A DNA stretch of 64,000 nt from NCBI RefSeq assembly GCF_029227915.1, contig NC_079887.1:13764001-13828000 (forward strand), written 5' to 3'. Position 1 is the stretch's first letter. Each line of letters starts with the position of its first letter. The stretch comes from Hydractinia symbiolongicarpus. Its lineage: Eukaryota > Cnidaria > Hydrozoa > Anthoathecata > Hydractiniidae. Made by a program: the position numbers and the translations under genes. The notes beneath the pieces are model-generated. The model did no database searches. It had not been told where the DNA came from and saw nothing but the letters and a program-made list of their open reading frames with translations. This document shows positions 10,601 to 22,666 of the stretch, one piece after another.

Positions 10601-11462
10601 AAAACACATTTTGTTTGCACTATTAACTCTTTAACTGAAGAGAAGCAGAGAGTCAAAAATGTCCTAGAAAACCCGCAAGATACGCAAATTCCTGATATCT
10701 TGTAATACACTAAGAAAGTTTTAAAAATCGAAAATTGAAATCTATATGTCAAAATTTCTTCCTCCGATATAAACCTTATTTTCATTTGTACTTCAATGAC
10801 ACTCAACTTTATTGTAATTATAGATATAAATGCCTGCTTAAGGTAATCAGATTTTCAAAGATTTTCCATGGCTGCAATAAGTAATACGATAAGCCATAAA
10901 AGAGTACATTTTGCTGACAAATTAACAACGAGACTGACTAACAGATTATTGTTGTCATCAAAATCACTTGTTATGAAAATCATAATATTTATTATTTTGA
11001 GAGCATTTATTTGTATGCTTGATTGAGAAGGTTTAAAATATGTAAATTTACGCCAATTTGTCAGATTAAAGTGTTTAGATGGATTTATCGCTTGTTCAAA
11101 TATTCTTCCATATCATCACGAGAACCGCATCTTGGAGATTAAAGATTTGAACTCGCCTAAAACTTAAAAGGTTAGAGTGAGTATTCAACGAGAAAAAATT
11201 GTAACCGTCTTTTTATTTTCAGTTTATGTTAGATACAGTTCGTATCCTTGTTAAAGTTACTCTTTTTACCGCCGTAGCAGTAAAACTCTCGGTTTCATTT
11301 ACATTTCTGTGTCTTGCACTTTCATTCTTTAAGAAAGCATGCTATATTCTCAAAGTCTGTCATAACCAGTTGGTATCGATTAACATTTAAGGTTCTTGAC
11401 TGATACTATTGTTTCTTCCTGCAAGCCTGGCACAAGCTTTATCATTTGGAGGTTTTTGCCTT
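10601..11462. other. Non-coding, no gene recognised
   Basis: Intergenic or 3' flanking sequence of the minus-strand gene whose last exon starts at 11463. The open frame at 10573-10806 has no recognisable motif. Confidence 0.4.
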
Positions 11463-11843
11463 TTAAATACAAGATTCAATCTCAATTGGATCGCTGCAGA
11501 TGTGTGTATGAACGCACGCATTGTTAACAGTGTTGTTACAGGTGATCTGGGTTGAGTTTGGAGCGTTAATCACCATGGAAGAGTTTCCGTTCAACTCTTC
11601 TCTTGCGCTTCTGTCAAAATCGTCAGACAGTGGTTGTCGCATGCTGAAAGAAAACTGCGTATGAAATCGATCTTTTAGTTTTTTTCTTGGATTCTCTGAC
11701 GTAGAGTCGTCCTTTGATTTTCCGCCAGCAAGAATGATTGATGTATCCGTCATCATTTTCATACTACCTCGTATCGTTGGAAGTGCTTCATCTAGTTTTG
11801 ATTGTTTAAGAATTTCATTTTCTCTGGCTTGTCGGTTTTGTTC
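11463..11843 (-). CDS. Terminal exon of an unrecognised gene
   Basis: Running leftwards, an excellent acceptor (T-rich tract, ACATTATAG) ends at 11844. The exon reads without interruption from 11843 to a stop at 11463-11465, about 126 residues. It begins with a charged, helix-prone stretch (ENEILKQSKLDEALPTIRG). A low-complexity, Ser/Asn/Asp-rich tail follows, with a basic patch (NPRKKLKDRF). No domain is recognised. The helical start could be the end of a coiled coil. The preceding exons should lie to the right, but the K+ channel gene begins at 12464, so they would have to fall in the 600 bp between or beyond that gene. I could not identify them. Confidence 0.4.
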   Translation of the reverse strand, partial: EQNRQARENEILKQSKLDEALPTIRGSMKMMTDTSIILAGGKSKDDSTSENPRKKLKDRFHTQFSFSMRQPLSDDFDRSAREELNGNSSMVINAPNSTQITCNNTVNNACVHTHICSDPIEIESCI

Positions 11844-11914
11844 CTATAATGTAAAAAAAAATGACAAAAATAAACTGGAAGTAGTGAGACGCACGCAATG
11901 CCGTATAAAAACAA

Positions 11915-11955
11915 CGGGCGAACCCGTGGATTTTCTATTGGCCACCGACTAGTAT
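11915..11955 (-). repeat. Dispersed repeat, ACTAGTCG...CCACGGGTTCGCC type
   Basis: On the minus strand this reads ACTAGTCGGTGGCC, then AAAATCCACGGGTTCGCC. Related copies on the plus strand lie at 23421-23460 and 23700-23740, all with ACTAGTCG, a CCGTGGA word and a CCACGG or TCTACGA arm. It is likely a terminus of a common repeat family. Confidence 0.6.
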
Positions 11956-12463
11956 TCAAACTATTTACTGTGTGGATATTATAAATAAGATACCACATAA
12001 AAAGTTGTAAGTAAATTGCACAAATTTTTAGCTGAGTTTTTGATAATCTTTTTAAACATTGTAGAGTGAAGAAGTGTAGAGTAAAGAAGTGTAGAAAAAC
12101 TTACAGAATTGCGTTCTCTTACGCGGTCAGACTTCACAACTTATGCAATTTTTCAATAACTCTCAGCCTTGTTTTAATTGTGGACCTATTTGCTACCGTC
12201 AAATGTCCCTAAAAGGTTGAGGGGCCTAGAAGAAGGTGGTTAGCAAAAATTTCTTGAAGGTTGATAAAAGGCACAAAGATGATTCTTTCCCCTCTATTTT
12301 CTATTTTTTTATTCTGTTTCTTTCATAATTTATTTATTCTGTCGCGAGTCTCCCCACCTTTAGCAGACAAAATTTTACAATTTACAACCTGACAGTAGAC
12401 ATTTTGGTGCAGAAGACTGCAAAAATTATCCACGCATAAACCTTTGCGGCGAAATTAAATATT

Positions 12464-13726
12464 TTAAAATTTCTTTAAAGGTATTGCAGATTTTAGGTAG
12501 CTGCCTGTTATAGAAATAGCCTTTCTCACCTCTTTATAATAATATTCAAAATTGCTGACAATAACTGGTACAGGTAAAGCAATGACCAACACCCCTGATA
12601 CTGCGCACAAGGTACCAATTAACTTTCCCAAAAATGTTGCAGGATACAGATCGCCGTAACCAACAGTTGTCATGGTTACCACGGCCCACCAAAATCCGTG
12701 TGGAATGCTTTTAAATCCACTTTCGTTTTTCTCCGATTCTGCAAAATACACAGCACTTGAAAATAATATAACTCCAATGGCTAGGAATAACATAAGCATG
12801 GCAAGTTCATGGCTACTTGCTTTTACTGTATTTGCTAGAATATGAAGTCCTCTCGAATGGCGAGTTAATTTGAAAATCCTTATCACTCGAATAACTCGAA
12901 TTACTCGCAAAACAGCAAGCTTGTTGCCGCCGCCACTAGCTCCAAGTATGACATTGAAATAATAGGGAAGTATAGAGAGTAAATCTACTATGTTTAAAGT
13001 AGATCTCACAAAAAGTATCTTATTTGGTGAGGAGATCAGACGAAGAACGTACTCCAAAGTAAACCATACATTGCATACTGTGTTCAATATAAACCAAGTC
13101 TCTTTCATATATTTTCCATCTTTAGTGTCAGGATTGAGATCTGGAATGGTTTCCAAACAAAACACACTAATTGACAACACAATTATAACAACAGATAGGA
13201 TAGCTAAAATTCTAGCAAATATCGATGAAGTTGGTCGCTCAAATAAAACCCAAATTGTCGATAAAAACGGATTAGTTGGTAAAGGTAGCGAATCATCTTG
13301 ATCGCTTTTGTGAGTTTGCTCGTTAAACTCTAATGCGTTTTCAGCTAGTTCAAAAAAGATAACTTCCTGGGAAAAGATGCTTTCTGACACACCTTCTGGT
13401 CGTTCCAAAACTCCGTTTGATTGATAAAAATATAATATGCCATTAAATGCTTTTCTTGATCGATCAAAGAAATATTCACCGGTAATTTTGTTATAAAAAT
13501 GGATCCTTTTGTCCGGATCTCCTAACAATGAGTTAGGAAATCTTTTCAGTGTGCTGAGGTATGTTTCAAATCGTTTGCCGGCAATATTAATAACTATAAT
13601 GTCGTTCTCTTTACTGTCAACAACCGGTGGTACTGTTTTCGACACTTGAATTCGCTCACGTGACGAAACAGAGTAAAGCGATGGGACGCTCATGTTACGA
13701 TGTATCGACGTTACTGCCATCGTCAT
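12464..13726 (-). CDS. Shaker-type (Kv1-like) voltage-gated potassium channel
   Basis: A complete single-exon ORF of 420 residues. The order is T1 tetramerisation domain (residues 43-130, with INIAGKRFETYLSTLKRFP and EYFFDRSRKAFNGILYFYQ), S1 (170-191), S2 (213-232), S3 (243-262), S4 (270-291), S5 (308-329), pore and S6 (364-392). S4 carries R274, R277, R280, R283, K286 and R289 at every third position, the voltage-sensor pattern. The selectivity filter TTVGYGD is at 353-359 and the S6 hinge PVP at 385-387. T1 and pore resemble Kv1 more than Kv2-4. The C-terminus after S6 is short (about 28 residues) and lacks the PDZ-binding end of vertebrate Kv1. It would form tetrameric delayed-rectifier or A-type channels in the plasma membrane. 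Lack of introns is common in this subfamily. Confidence 0.96.
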   Translation of the reverse strand: MTMAVTSIHRNMSVPSLYSVSSRERIQVSKTVPPVVDSKENDIIVINIAGKRFETYLSTLKRFPNSLLGDPDKRIHFYNKITGEYFFDRSRKAFNGILYFYQSNGVLERPEGVSESIFSQEVIFFELAENALEFNEQTHKSDQDDSLPLPTNPFLSTIWVLFERPTSSIFARILAILSVVIIVLSISVFCLETIPDLNPDTKDGKYMKETWFILNTVCNVWFTLEYVLRLISSPNKILFVRSTLNIVDLLSILPYYFNVILGASGGGNKLAVLRVIRVIRVIRIFKLTRHSRGLHILANTVKASSHELAMLMLFLAIGVILFSSAVYFAESEKNESGFKSIPHGFWWAVVTMTTVGYGDLYPATFLGKLIGTLCAVSGVLVIALPVPVIVSNFEYYYKEVRKAISITGSYLKSAIPLKKF

Positions 13727-16700
13727 GACTACGAATTAATTTGATTACAACGAGCATGTGCAAAGTTGTAGTTAAATTTCTGATATACTACAGGAAGGGT
13801 GGTGGTTATTCTATAATACAGAACTTCTTTAAATTAAAGATTTAGCTAAATTAATTTGGTAAATTATAAGCTTGCTGTCAAATGGTATTTAACCATTCTC
13901 TTCACTTCTCCTACCCTTGATTAAGCAGAGAACAAATTTACGTAAGTTTTCAGGCACTTAGAATTTCGATAATATTTTTGAAACACTCCTTAAAAATAAG
14001 AAACATTTACCAGAATTGGAAAATATTGCTTTTTCCCTATCAATTACATTCAACTAGTTTATCCCTCAAAAACGCCAGTCTAAGGTCTTAAAATCCTGGA
14101 TTCCTAATCCGTGCATCATGGCATAACAATCAATTTTTAAAACAACATTACTTCGAAAAGCACCCCCTGAAAAATATACATAACTCACCATAATCCATTA
14201 ATAATTTTAAAGATTTCCAAGAAGTATTGACATTAGAGGTAATAGAAAACAAATTGTATCGCTTGAAGAGTCAGCGGAAAGCTGTTCCATTAACAAACGC
14301 TTGAACACTTGAAAAATACAAACTGATGTATGGTAAGAACAGATCGACTTCAGTTTTTTGTCTATTCTCTTTTAAGTTGCTCTAATTGCCGAAGCTTTTG
14401 TATACAACAAAAATCAAAAAATAGTCTTTCGCCATTTTTAATTCTATTATTAATTTACATTGCATCTAAACAAGACCTTTTAAAAAAAAAAGAAATTCAA
14501 CGATTTGTTATCATAAAAGTAAAAAAGCAGCTGTTACTTGAAATCAAAAGCTCCTCCCATTATAAATAAGCAAGTGCGACCATGGTGCACTTCAAGGTTG
14601 TATTGGATTTTGCGCTACCGTGTAATGTATACCTTAGGAGAACAAATTATCTGCGGAAGTAATTTTTGCGAACCTTTATTTGGGGAATTTGTGTCAGCAA
14701 AAAGTTAGTCCCAAAAATTGTAAATTTTCTAACACAATAGTGTTTAAATCCTCAATTTCTTGTGTGACCTAATTGAGTTCTGTGTTGCTCATCAAAAAGT
14801 ACCTTTATTTTTAAATACTATGTTAGGCTTAATACTTATATCGCTTCTAATAAAATTGCTAAAATTTATCCCTCACAAAAATCAATTCCACAAATTTAGG
14901 CAAAATGTATTTACCAAAAAAAAATATTGCGCAAAATGAAGCATTGCAGGACAATTTATCAGCAAAAATATGTTTCTTCTGCAAATAATTTCATCTCTTA
15001 TGATCATAAAGACATTTCAACAGGCAACACCGAACTATTTAAAAACACTGGTGCAGATAAAAATAAATGCCTTGCAATATTGAAAAATAAGAAGGTCGCT
15101 ACTCCCTTCCATGATCAACTGCCCCTATTCAAATGAGTCGCCATGCTTGCTAAAAAACAAGCTGCTTATATAACTGATAAATAGCTTTGTCAAAACTGTT
15201 ATTGTAAAGGTAATAATGCGACAAGATCTTTATTGCAAAAGCTTTCTGGAAAAGTGTAAAACCATGGTAAAGGAAAGGTTTAAATTGACTCTCTGTAAAA
15301 GTTTGCAGTCTAATTGAAAGAAGTATGACTCCTTCGTCATGCGAAATAATTAATGAACTGAAAGCAGTACTCAATTTTGTGATATCCACCGGATAATTAA
15401 TTATGTACCACCTCCTGAGGCGTTTAATTTAAAATATTTTTTTCCAATCTCTATATAAGTGCCCGAGCCATCACAAGGGCCTTGAAAGAAGGTTGACAAA
15501 TAGTATATTTTGCTAGTACTCAAGTTTTATGACCAAATGTAAAAATTTTTAAGTATATTCATGTTATTTATTGTCTTGGAAAGAAAAAGGGTTTCCATAA
15601 ATTTCATTCTCTGACCTGTTTTAAACATTCTGTCCAGCTGTACAGTCAAATTACAGTCAAAGTACGGCGCTGCTTCTACCTAGAACATTACTTTATCATT
15701 TTTTTAAACATATTATAAAAATATTATAAATAATGCAATAAAGTCGGAGAAAGAAAAAACTAACAATAGCCCTTCTCATACCTTTTTTTGATGAAGAAAA
15801 AATCAAAAATCGCAAATAGCAAGCGAAGGGACGTTCAAAATATAGGATGGTAGCAAGCGAAGGTACTAAAAGATAAATTTGCGTTAAAAGATAATGCAAA
15901 CGTTATAACTAATGAAAAAGCTAATAATAAATAAATAAACCGAAAGCAAAAAAAAAATCAGCAAAAACAGAATAAAAGCAAGCAGTTTCAGAATCTAAAT
16001 AAGTTATTACAAATCACATTAATGTTAGAAAAAATTCCTCTACTTTGCATTCATATATCATAGCCCAATTCTTTCTCTGAAAATGCATAATTTAATTTCC
16101 CGAACCCATCTAACCGTCTTGAAATTAATCACAAAATCTTTTGAACAATTGTTTTTAAAAATATAATATAAAAGAAGAGGAATATTTTTCCTTTTTGCAT
16201 GCAAGAATAGCGTCGTTGGATATTTCAAACATGAATACAAAAGTTATAATTTTTTTAGGTTTAAAAAGTGAAATGTTCGAATATACCCTTTGTTACGGTT
16301 CCCTTTGTGTTTTGTATACGAATGTATAAGATCTAAAGCCCAATGGAAGACTATATATAATTTTTGCACCTGCCGATATCAACTATTTCAATGTTCATCT
16401 CTCTACCTTCTTCCATGTTTTTTTTAAATTATTTCGAAGTAGGTGACACAGTCAGGGTTCAATAAATAACCTGTAAAAACAACATTAACGCAAAACGGAT
16501 TCTTATAAAATTAATAATTATAAATTATTTAAGTAACTTAATTTTTTAAATGTCACCTTTTTTTTTTACTACGTCGATGCTGTGTGGAAAAAGCATACGA
16601 AAAAAAAACTGTTTTGGGGTTAAATTGTTTGTTTATAACATGAGATCAGCCTGATGCGCATTGATTTTGTTTCTGTGTACTCACGTTCCCGAAACTTCTT

Positions 16701-17770
16701 ATTTGCAGTGTTTGGTGAAGCATTGTTCGTGGTGAGGCCAGATTTTGTTTGCAATGTAACAAAAACTTTAAGAATTTCAACGAAATACGGTAAGCAGGTT
16801 AGGAAGACCAGACAACTAAAACTAGCCTGGACTTCCCTAAAGGTCAGATAATGCTTTATTCATTATTACCAGGTAGTTAGCTAAGAAATGTAATCAATAT
16901 TTATTACCTTACTTGGGTGACATCAGCTAGCTATCTAGGTAGAAAATGAATAAACAATCTGTATGTTTTGACTATAACTAGTTGGATGATGTTTGTTACC
17001 AGGAAGACATCACAAATATCCTCCGTTCGGGTTCCAAACAACCCGAATTCTTGTTCTATAGTTTTAACATCAATTTTATGAAAGTATCGATAAAGCTAAC
17101 GAAGTAAATTGATGTCTTGGAAATTGTTGTTGGTTTATTCCAATGAAAAAACTAAAAGGAACAGGAACTTTATTCAAATAACTTTTATCTAAGAAGCTTT
17201 TAAAATTCTTTGTAAGAAGTTTTGCAGCGCGGGCCTCTCAAGACATGATTTTGATGAAACTTGAGAATCCTGCTAGTTTATAGCTGCATTTGAAAGTAGT
17301 GGAAGCAAAATGTGCATTATAAAATAGAATGTATTAACCCTATTAAGACCGGGCTCTTTAGGGACTCTGTATGGCAGGAAAAGGGCCTAAAGAGCAGCCA
17401 ATCCCTCTGGAAATGATGGCACAGACATCGTATTGCCACAAAACTTGGTTCAAATGTGTGCTAGCATACTGCTGAAAAATAGGATAAAAAGATTACTTGA
17501 TAAAAGTATAAAAATGATAACAAATCACTTTGTTAATTGGGATATTTTTTTACTATCTGAGATTGATGACAGAAATAAAAAGTACTAGGACGGGGCTGAA
17601 AACCCCGATGACGGTAGCAATCATCTCATCATTCAGTTTTTGTTTTTTTTAAAAAAAAGATTCAAAACACAAATTACATATCTCAACACCTATATATTAG
17701 TAAATCACTAGAGTGACTTACCAATATATATAATGTATAAATATAATGTACGATGAAGAAAACAAAAGGG
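13727..17770. other. Long non-coding stretch, no gene recognised
   Basis: AT-rich upstream region of the K+ channel gene. The open frames at 14330, 14927, 15150, 15696, 16058 and 16654 show no domain or motif. Around 17340-17620 there is a moderately GC-rich repeat containing GACGGGGCTGAAAACCCCGATGACGGTAG-like words. Related words lie at 18660-18850 and 36490-36530, so it is part of a dispersed family. Confidence 0.45.
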
Positions 17771-17773
17771 AAT

Positions 17774-18070
17774 GTGGCGCCGTATATTAGCGGTTATAGC
17801 TCTTGTATTCTGTGCGGGAGACCCGTGTGCGATTCCTCCTGACGGTGATTCAACATGGGCGAGTAAATTTTACCATAGCCCTGGGTTAACCCAACACATG
17901 TGAGGGAAATTGGGGAGATGGCACACTGTGTGGGCCGATGGATGTTGACGGGAGTTGTCTAGTAGAGACCGCGCCCTAATTGGGTCTGCTAAGTTATGGC
18001 CCCTCCTGGAAATAATAGACAGGGTATATCCCTCGATATTTGTTAGGCTAGCCATGTAGAATATGCACAT
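17774..18070 (+). mobile_element. tRNA-derived SINE
   Basis: The first 70 bp look like a degenerate tRNA: an A-box-like TTAGCGGTTATAGC at 17788-17801 and a B-box-like GTGCGATTCCT at 17826-17836, spaced as for an internal RNA polymerase III promoter. A GC-richer tRNA-unrelated body follows to about 18070, clearly different in composition from the flanks. The B box is imperfect (GTGCGATTC for GGTTCGATTC), so this copy is probably inactive. Exact ends are estimated. Confidence 0.65.
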
Positions 18071-19454
18071 CTATCATCTATAATGCATTGATTATTACAC
18101 AATAAAACATTTCTAGCAACATCGCGTTTTTTACGCTGCTACCATATTTACTGTAAAAATGCTACACCTAAAAGCACATAAAGTTTTCGTACTTTTTACG
18201 TTACAGTGATTATGACTTGCAGGATATAAGTTGATTGTAATACGATACATTTGTATTCGTATATTTGTGTGCTTTTCGTGGACACACTTGTTCTCTATCT
18301 TTTTTTTAAAAAAAATGTTTCTAATTTATTTGCATCGTTAAGATAAAAAATAACTTACTAAAATTTATATTTAAGTCGATTAGTAATTGAGACAAGCAAT
18401 TTTATTTGCAGGGATCCTTTCCCATTTTTTTGTATCAGGACTCCAAAATCTGTTATAGATTTGATGAGTGGGAAATGAATTTTATTTGATTCTATATCTT
18501 TTTATATTTAAGTAAAAAAAACATTACAATTTTGCTTTGTCTCCCGGTTAACCTTGTGTTGACATAAAGCACTACTTTTTATGTGTACGTGCAATTTTTT
18601 AAATACCACTCTTTTTCAACGAACAGAGAAGAATTAAAATATTTGTATTTGCGTGTGCTTTACTAGCCCTAGTCTGGCTGGGGCTATTCGGGGCTCTGAA
18701 AAGTGAAGCAGTCATCACATTGCTACAAAACACGAAACTTGACACAAATGTTTGTTAGAACATTGGAGGACAACTGGGATAGAATGGTTTAGATGACTTC
18801 ACCCATCCCTAGATGACGTCAGCATATGTTTCTGAACCTGAAAACTTGCCAAAACGGCGAAACGTAAGCTTTGGAATAAGAAAAACTGCTTTATAGGCTT
18901 TAGATGCATAAAATTACTTGATAGACTAAAATATGCCTTTTAAAGGGTTACTAAGGACATTGAACAAATTCTTTTCGTTTATTTGTTTCTGACCAACTGT
19001 TAACCGATGACAATGACAACCAATTTTTTTGACTATATCCTGAAACTAACTAACATTGATAAAAAATCACCAAATTTTAACTCCCACAATATTATGCTTA
19101 TTACAAAATGAAAGGAGGGGGGGGTGTGATTTGATTTTTTTTTTCACTGTCACAAGCTGTCCCAGTAAACAAATGTTTCAGCTTCAATGAAGAACCTAAC
19201 TTAACCTTAAAATTATAAGAAAATGCTCTACGATATGATTGGTTTGTGCTGATTGGTCGACTTGAAATCGAGTTAAACTGAGAATTAGGAACTTGATTGT
19301 ATTTTGGTATACCAAATTTTTTTATTTAATTTATTACATATCACTATGCCAAATAAAACGTTTACACACACCAAAAACTTTTAGCAAATTAACACATACT
19401 GCCGTCTATCAACAAAAACTGTAAAATGTTAAGAAAAAACGGATTTCAAGGAGT
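18071..19454. other. Non-coding, repeat remnants
   Basis: AT-rich. The 18660-18850 stretch shares words (GGGGCTATTCGGGGCTCTGAA, CACATTGCTACAAAAC) with the repeat near 17350-17450. No coding frame is recognised. Confidence 0.45.
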
Positions 19455-19695
19455 ATTATTATTATTATTATTATTATTACTATTATTTACCACAAGCTCA
19501 ATAAGGGTCCTGCGGAGAGATCCCCGGTGCAGCTCAACTAGACAACCGCCTAAGATATCAATCCTATTCTCATGCTGAACGTTAAGCAAAAAGGATCGAT
19601 TCACACTTTTATAGTCTCTGGCATGACTCGATCAGGGTTTGAACCCAAGACTTTTCGCACTGGAGGCGAACGTTTTACCAGAAGGCCACCAGTCA
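19455..19695 (-). mobile_element. tRNA-derived SINE with (AAT)n tail
   Basis: On the minus strand the head starts near 19690 with an A-box-like TGGCCTTCTGGTAAAACG. A B box GGTTCAAACC follows at about 19643-19634, a tRNA-like layout of about 70 bp. A GC-richer body follows to 19495. The element ends in an (AAT)n microsatellite, seen on the plus strand as (ATT)n at 19457-19490. Head, body and simple-repeat tail in that order is the standard SINE structure. It differs in sequence from the element at 17774 and is a separate family or subfamily. Confidence 0.75.
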
Positions 19696-19756
19696 ATTAG
19701 TTTCCCACTTCAACAAAAAAGTTTTTTTTTTGCATGTTGCACATTGTCTTTATACC

Positions 19757-20250
19757 TTAAGGTAATTAATTTTCGCGGATTTCTTTTCTCTGAAATTTCG
19801 CGGGAAAAAAGGTTTTTATTTTCGCGGATTTAGTGTTGAAGTTAGTTTTGTGAGAATTTATCTTCGCAGCTTTTCGCAATTTTCAGATAATTATAAAGTA
19901 AGAATAAAAGAATAAATTGAATGATATTGTATATAAATTGTAGGTACATTAGCTTATCTATCTTTCATATCATTTTCCAAAATATTAAAGAAATAAAATT
20001 ACAACGGATGGATTATAAAAAAATATATTTCGTTGTCTCTTGCATTAAAATTTCCCTGGATTTAGCGTAAATCCAAGTTTTTTAAAAAATATCGGAAAAA
20101 GAAGAAAATTTAGCGTGATTTAATTTTCGCGGATTAGACCGATTTAGAAATATCCTGGGAACTTATTTTCCCGGATCCGGGGTATTTAGATTTTTCGCGG
20201 GAACATATTTCCGCGTTTTCTTGCAAAAATTGCGAAAATTAATTCCCGTT
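19757..20250. mobile_element. Foldable repeat with TTTTCGCGG motifs (MITE-like)
   Basis: Begins with GGTAATTAATTTTCGCGG (about 19760) and ends with the inverse GCGAAAATTAATTCCCG (about 20230-20247). The interior holds many TTTTCGCGGATTT and AAATTTCGCGGG words in both orientations and no open frame. The terminal inverted match and internal repeats point to a non-autonomous DNA element. Ends and superfamily are uncertain. Confidence 0.5.
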
Positions 20251-20259
20251 AGTTACTCC

Positions 20260-22320
20260 TCTATATACCCATTTTGAAAAATCTTAATCGGTTCAAGGCA
20301 AATTATTATGTAGATGTTAAAGGAGAAAAATATGTTATCCATAATCACATCTAAGCATCTTTTTGTGTCAATCGTTGCTTGCTTGAGTTGTTATTAATTA
20401 CACTAATGCGCTGATCTTGTTTTTCATGCCTTTTGTGATCTCAAACACTGCTTTTTTTCGCATATAGTAAACCAGTCTGTTTTAAACAGGGCTGCTCTAC
20501 AAAGAGAAATGTGCTGAAAAAAGGTATGAAAACTTTGTAGTAAATTATTACTGCTAAATAGTTGAAATAAATACTGAATTCATTAATCCAACAATGATAT
20601 AAACCAATCTAAGTCAAATTACTTTAGATCGACAGGTCTCCTTTAAATTGGATCCAAAGAGCACTGAAATTGATTTATAAACTCAGTCTTTTCTCAAAAG
20701 CAAGTTTTTTTAATTTCAGGGATTTCTTTATTTTGTTGTTTGCATTAATTTTAAAAATCCATCACAAATACAATCTTGCTCGTAGTTTTTGCATTCAAAC
20801 AAGACATAATATGAAGCTTGAATTAATCTAATGTCGTTTTGGCAAATTATTTAAATCAATTTCTGAAATTTTAGACCATCTATATTTAAAACTTGCAAGC
20901 ATTGTTCAACGATGGACTGTTTATTGTTAGTGCATTGTTCGTTATAACAACATTTTTTGTACTTATCTTAAAGGCTCTGCAATATCTAGAAGCAATGCTC
21001 ATTGCAAGAATCCACAATACGAAGAAATACGTTTTTGGTCGTTTTTCTTTGTTTCCAGGGATGTGAATGTTTATTACAGCGTATTATTCCTTATCCAATA
21101 AAACCGATTTCATACTTCCGTACATTTCACTGGCAGGTTTTATGTTTCAGTTGGTTTATTTGGATTGTGTATTCAAACCATCAGGTTTTTTTTGTGGTAT
21201 TACACTGCAGCTCGTCGAAAAAGTTGGCAAGCATTTACGTGTGAAGATTGGTTTAAATTATTTTCTAAATGAAAATACCCCTAAAGTTGAGTATTTAGAT
21301 GAAGATGTTGTTGCGATTCAAATCATTAAAAATATGACCCGGAAGTGTGCTACCTGCCAAATACATGTATTTGAAGAAAGGCAAAATTTTGGGAAGAAGA
21401 CCATAGGAATACTTGTTATTGTTATCTGCTAGTTGTTACCATAACAGGAAATTGGTTTGACTAGCTCTTTCATCAGACATAAATATTTTTTTTATACAAC
21501 GGAGACTTTTCTTTGCATATTATTTCAATGTGAGTTTTCAGGAATTGCTAGCCGAAATAAAAATTCTTAACAAATGCATTGAAGTAGTGACACGATCTAC
21601 TATCTTATTTGTAAATATTTAAGCTGTAATTAGTGAGCGGAATGTAAATGTATGGTTTACCATTGCTATTCCATATAGACATTTTCCACTGAGGATGATA
21701 CGGACTGGGAACGGACGCGTGCATTTGGGATATAGTAGTACTACTTTGAATACTGTTAATATAAACTAAAAATCATTTGCTGCAGAACTTCCTGACAGTG
21801 TTTAGTTTTGCTTCCATTTTTAGCTTTGTTATTGTCATGTTAAAAAATGTTTTCAATGTTGGTTTGTTTACTCTCGGTACAATGCAATATTTGGGTGAAT
21901 TGAAAAAAAAGAGTTATTTGTCCATGTTTGGTCATGGTGTGGTCACAAATTATTTTACTTTTAGTAAATTAAAGAAGCTTTTTTTAACCAAATGAAAAAA
22001 TCCGATCAGTTAAAAAACAATTACCAAAACAATGAATGATATCTGGGCAATTCAAGATGAAACTTGTGTTGTTTAAGTAAGCATGATGGAAACCAAACAG
22101 AAACATTAGTACATCTCCGGTAAGTTTATTATTTTCACAAGTAAAGTGAAGGCTATCACATAATTGTGCATTTTTAGGTACAAGAAGTACATGAAAATGT
22201 TATGCAAAGGGTTAAATTCTGGTGAAAGAACTGCAAAAAGTGTGCATTATGAACCGTTGTCCCAGAGAAGGACACTGGGTTTACATCAGCGCCTGTAGAA
22301 ATGGGATCTGCCCAGTATAT
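20260..22320. other. Non-coding, no gene recognised
   Basis: The longest frame is 21067-21432 (+, 121 codons). It has no recognised domain, no clear splice sites and an unremarkable composition, so it is not called. The rest is AT-rich intergenic sequence. Confidence 0.4.
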
Positions 22321-22329
22321 AATTTAATA

Positions 22330-22666
22330 TGAAGTATGTGCCTGCTGAGCCTGATTCTTATCTGTTTAGAGCGGTCACATTACATCAAACAACAAATTTG
22401 GAGGCTTTAAAAAGATGAATCGCCCAATCAGCTACACAACAACAAGAGAAAACACACTCGACGCACTGGGAACAATCGGATTGAATAGGACAAAATTCGG
22501 ACTCTACATCTGAGGTGCTGGAGGAGCAACAGCAGCGGCAAATGCAGACGTCCCAGACCGTCTTTTTAAACGACATGGTAGATGGCGTTCGGAGGCAGCC
22601 AAAAATGGTTATGTGGAGGACGACGCAGAGCATTTACTATATGCTACAAGAAATCTAGGTCTTTGA
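22330..22666 (+). pseudogene. Tyrosine recombinase C-terminal fragment
   Basis: The frame reads KYVPAEPDSYLFRAV, then LDALGTIGLNRTKFGLY, a stop codon at the position of the catalytic HSLR motif, then GAGGATAAANADVPDRLF, KRHGRW, NGYVEDD and RNLGL before the natural stop at 22664-22666. It parallels the catalytic half of the recombinase at 586-1635 but is a different lineage (KRHGRWRSEAAKNGY here, SKHGRWSSSSSRDGY there). The H-x-x-R motif is destroyed, and nothing upstream of 22330 is clearly coding. Confidence 0.8.

Noticed and set aside
19621-19690. Functional tRNA gene
   Set aside because: The B box is good but the acceptor and anticodon stems do not pair, and it continues into a SINE body with an (AAT)n tail.
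21067-21432. 121-codon frame on the plus strand
   Set aside because: No recognisable motif or splice context, and AT-rich sequence easily yields such frames. Left uncalled.
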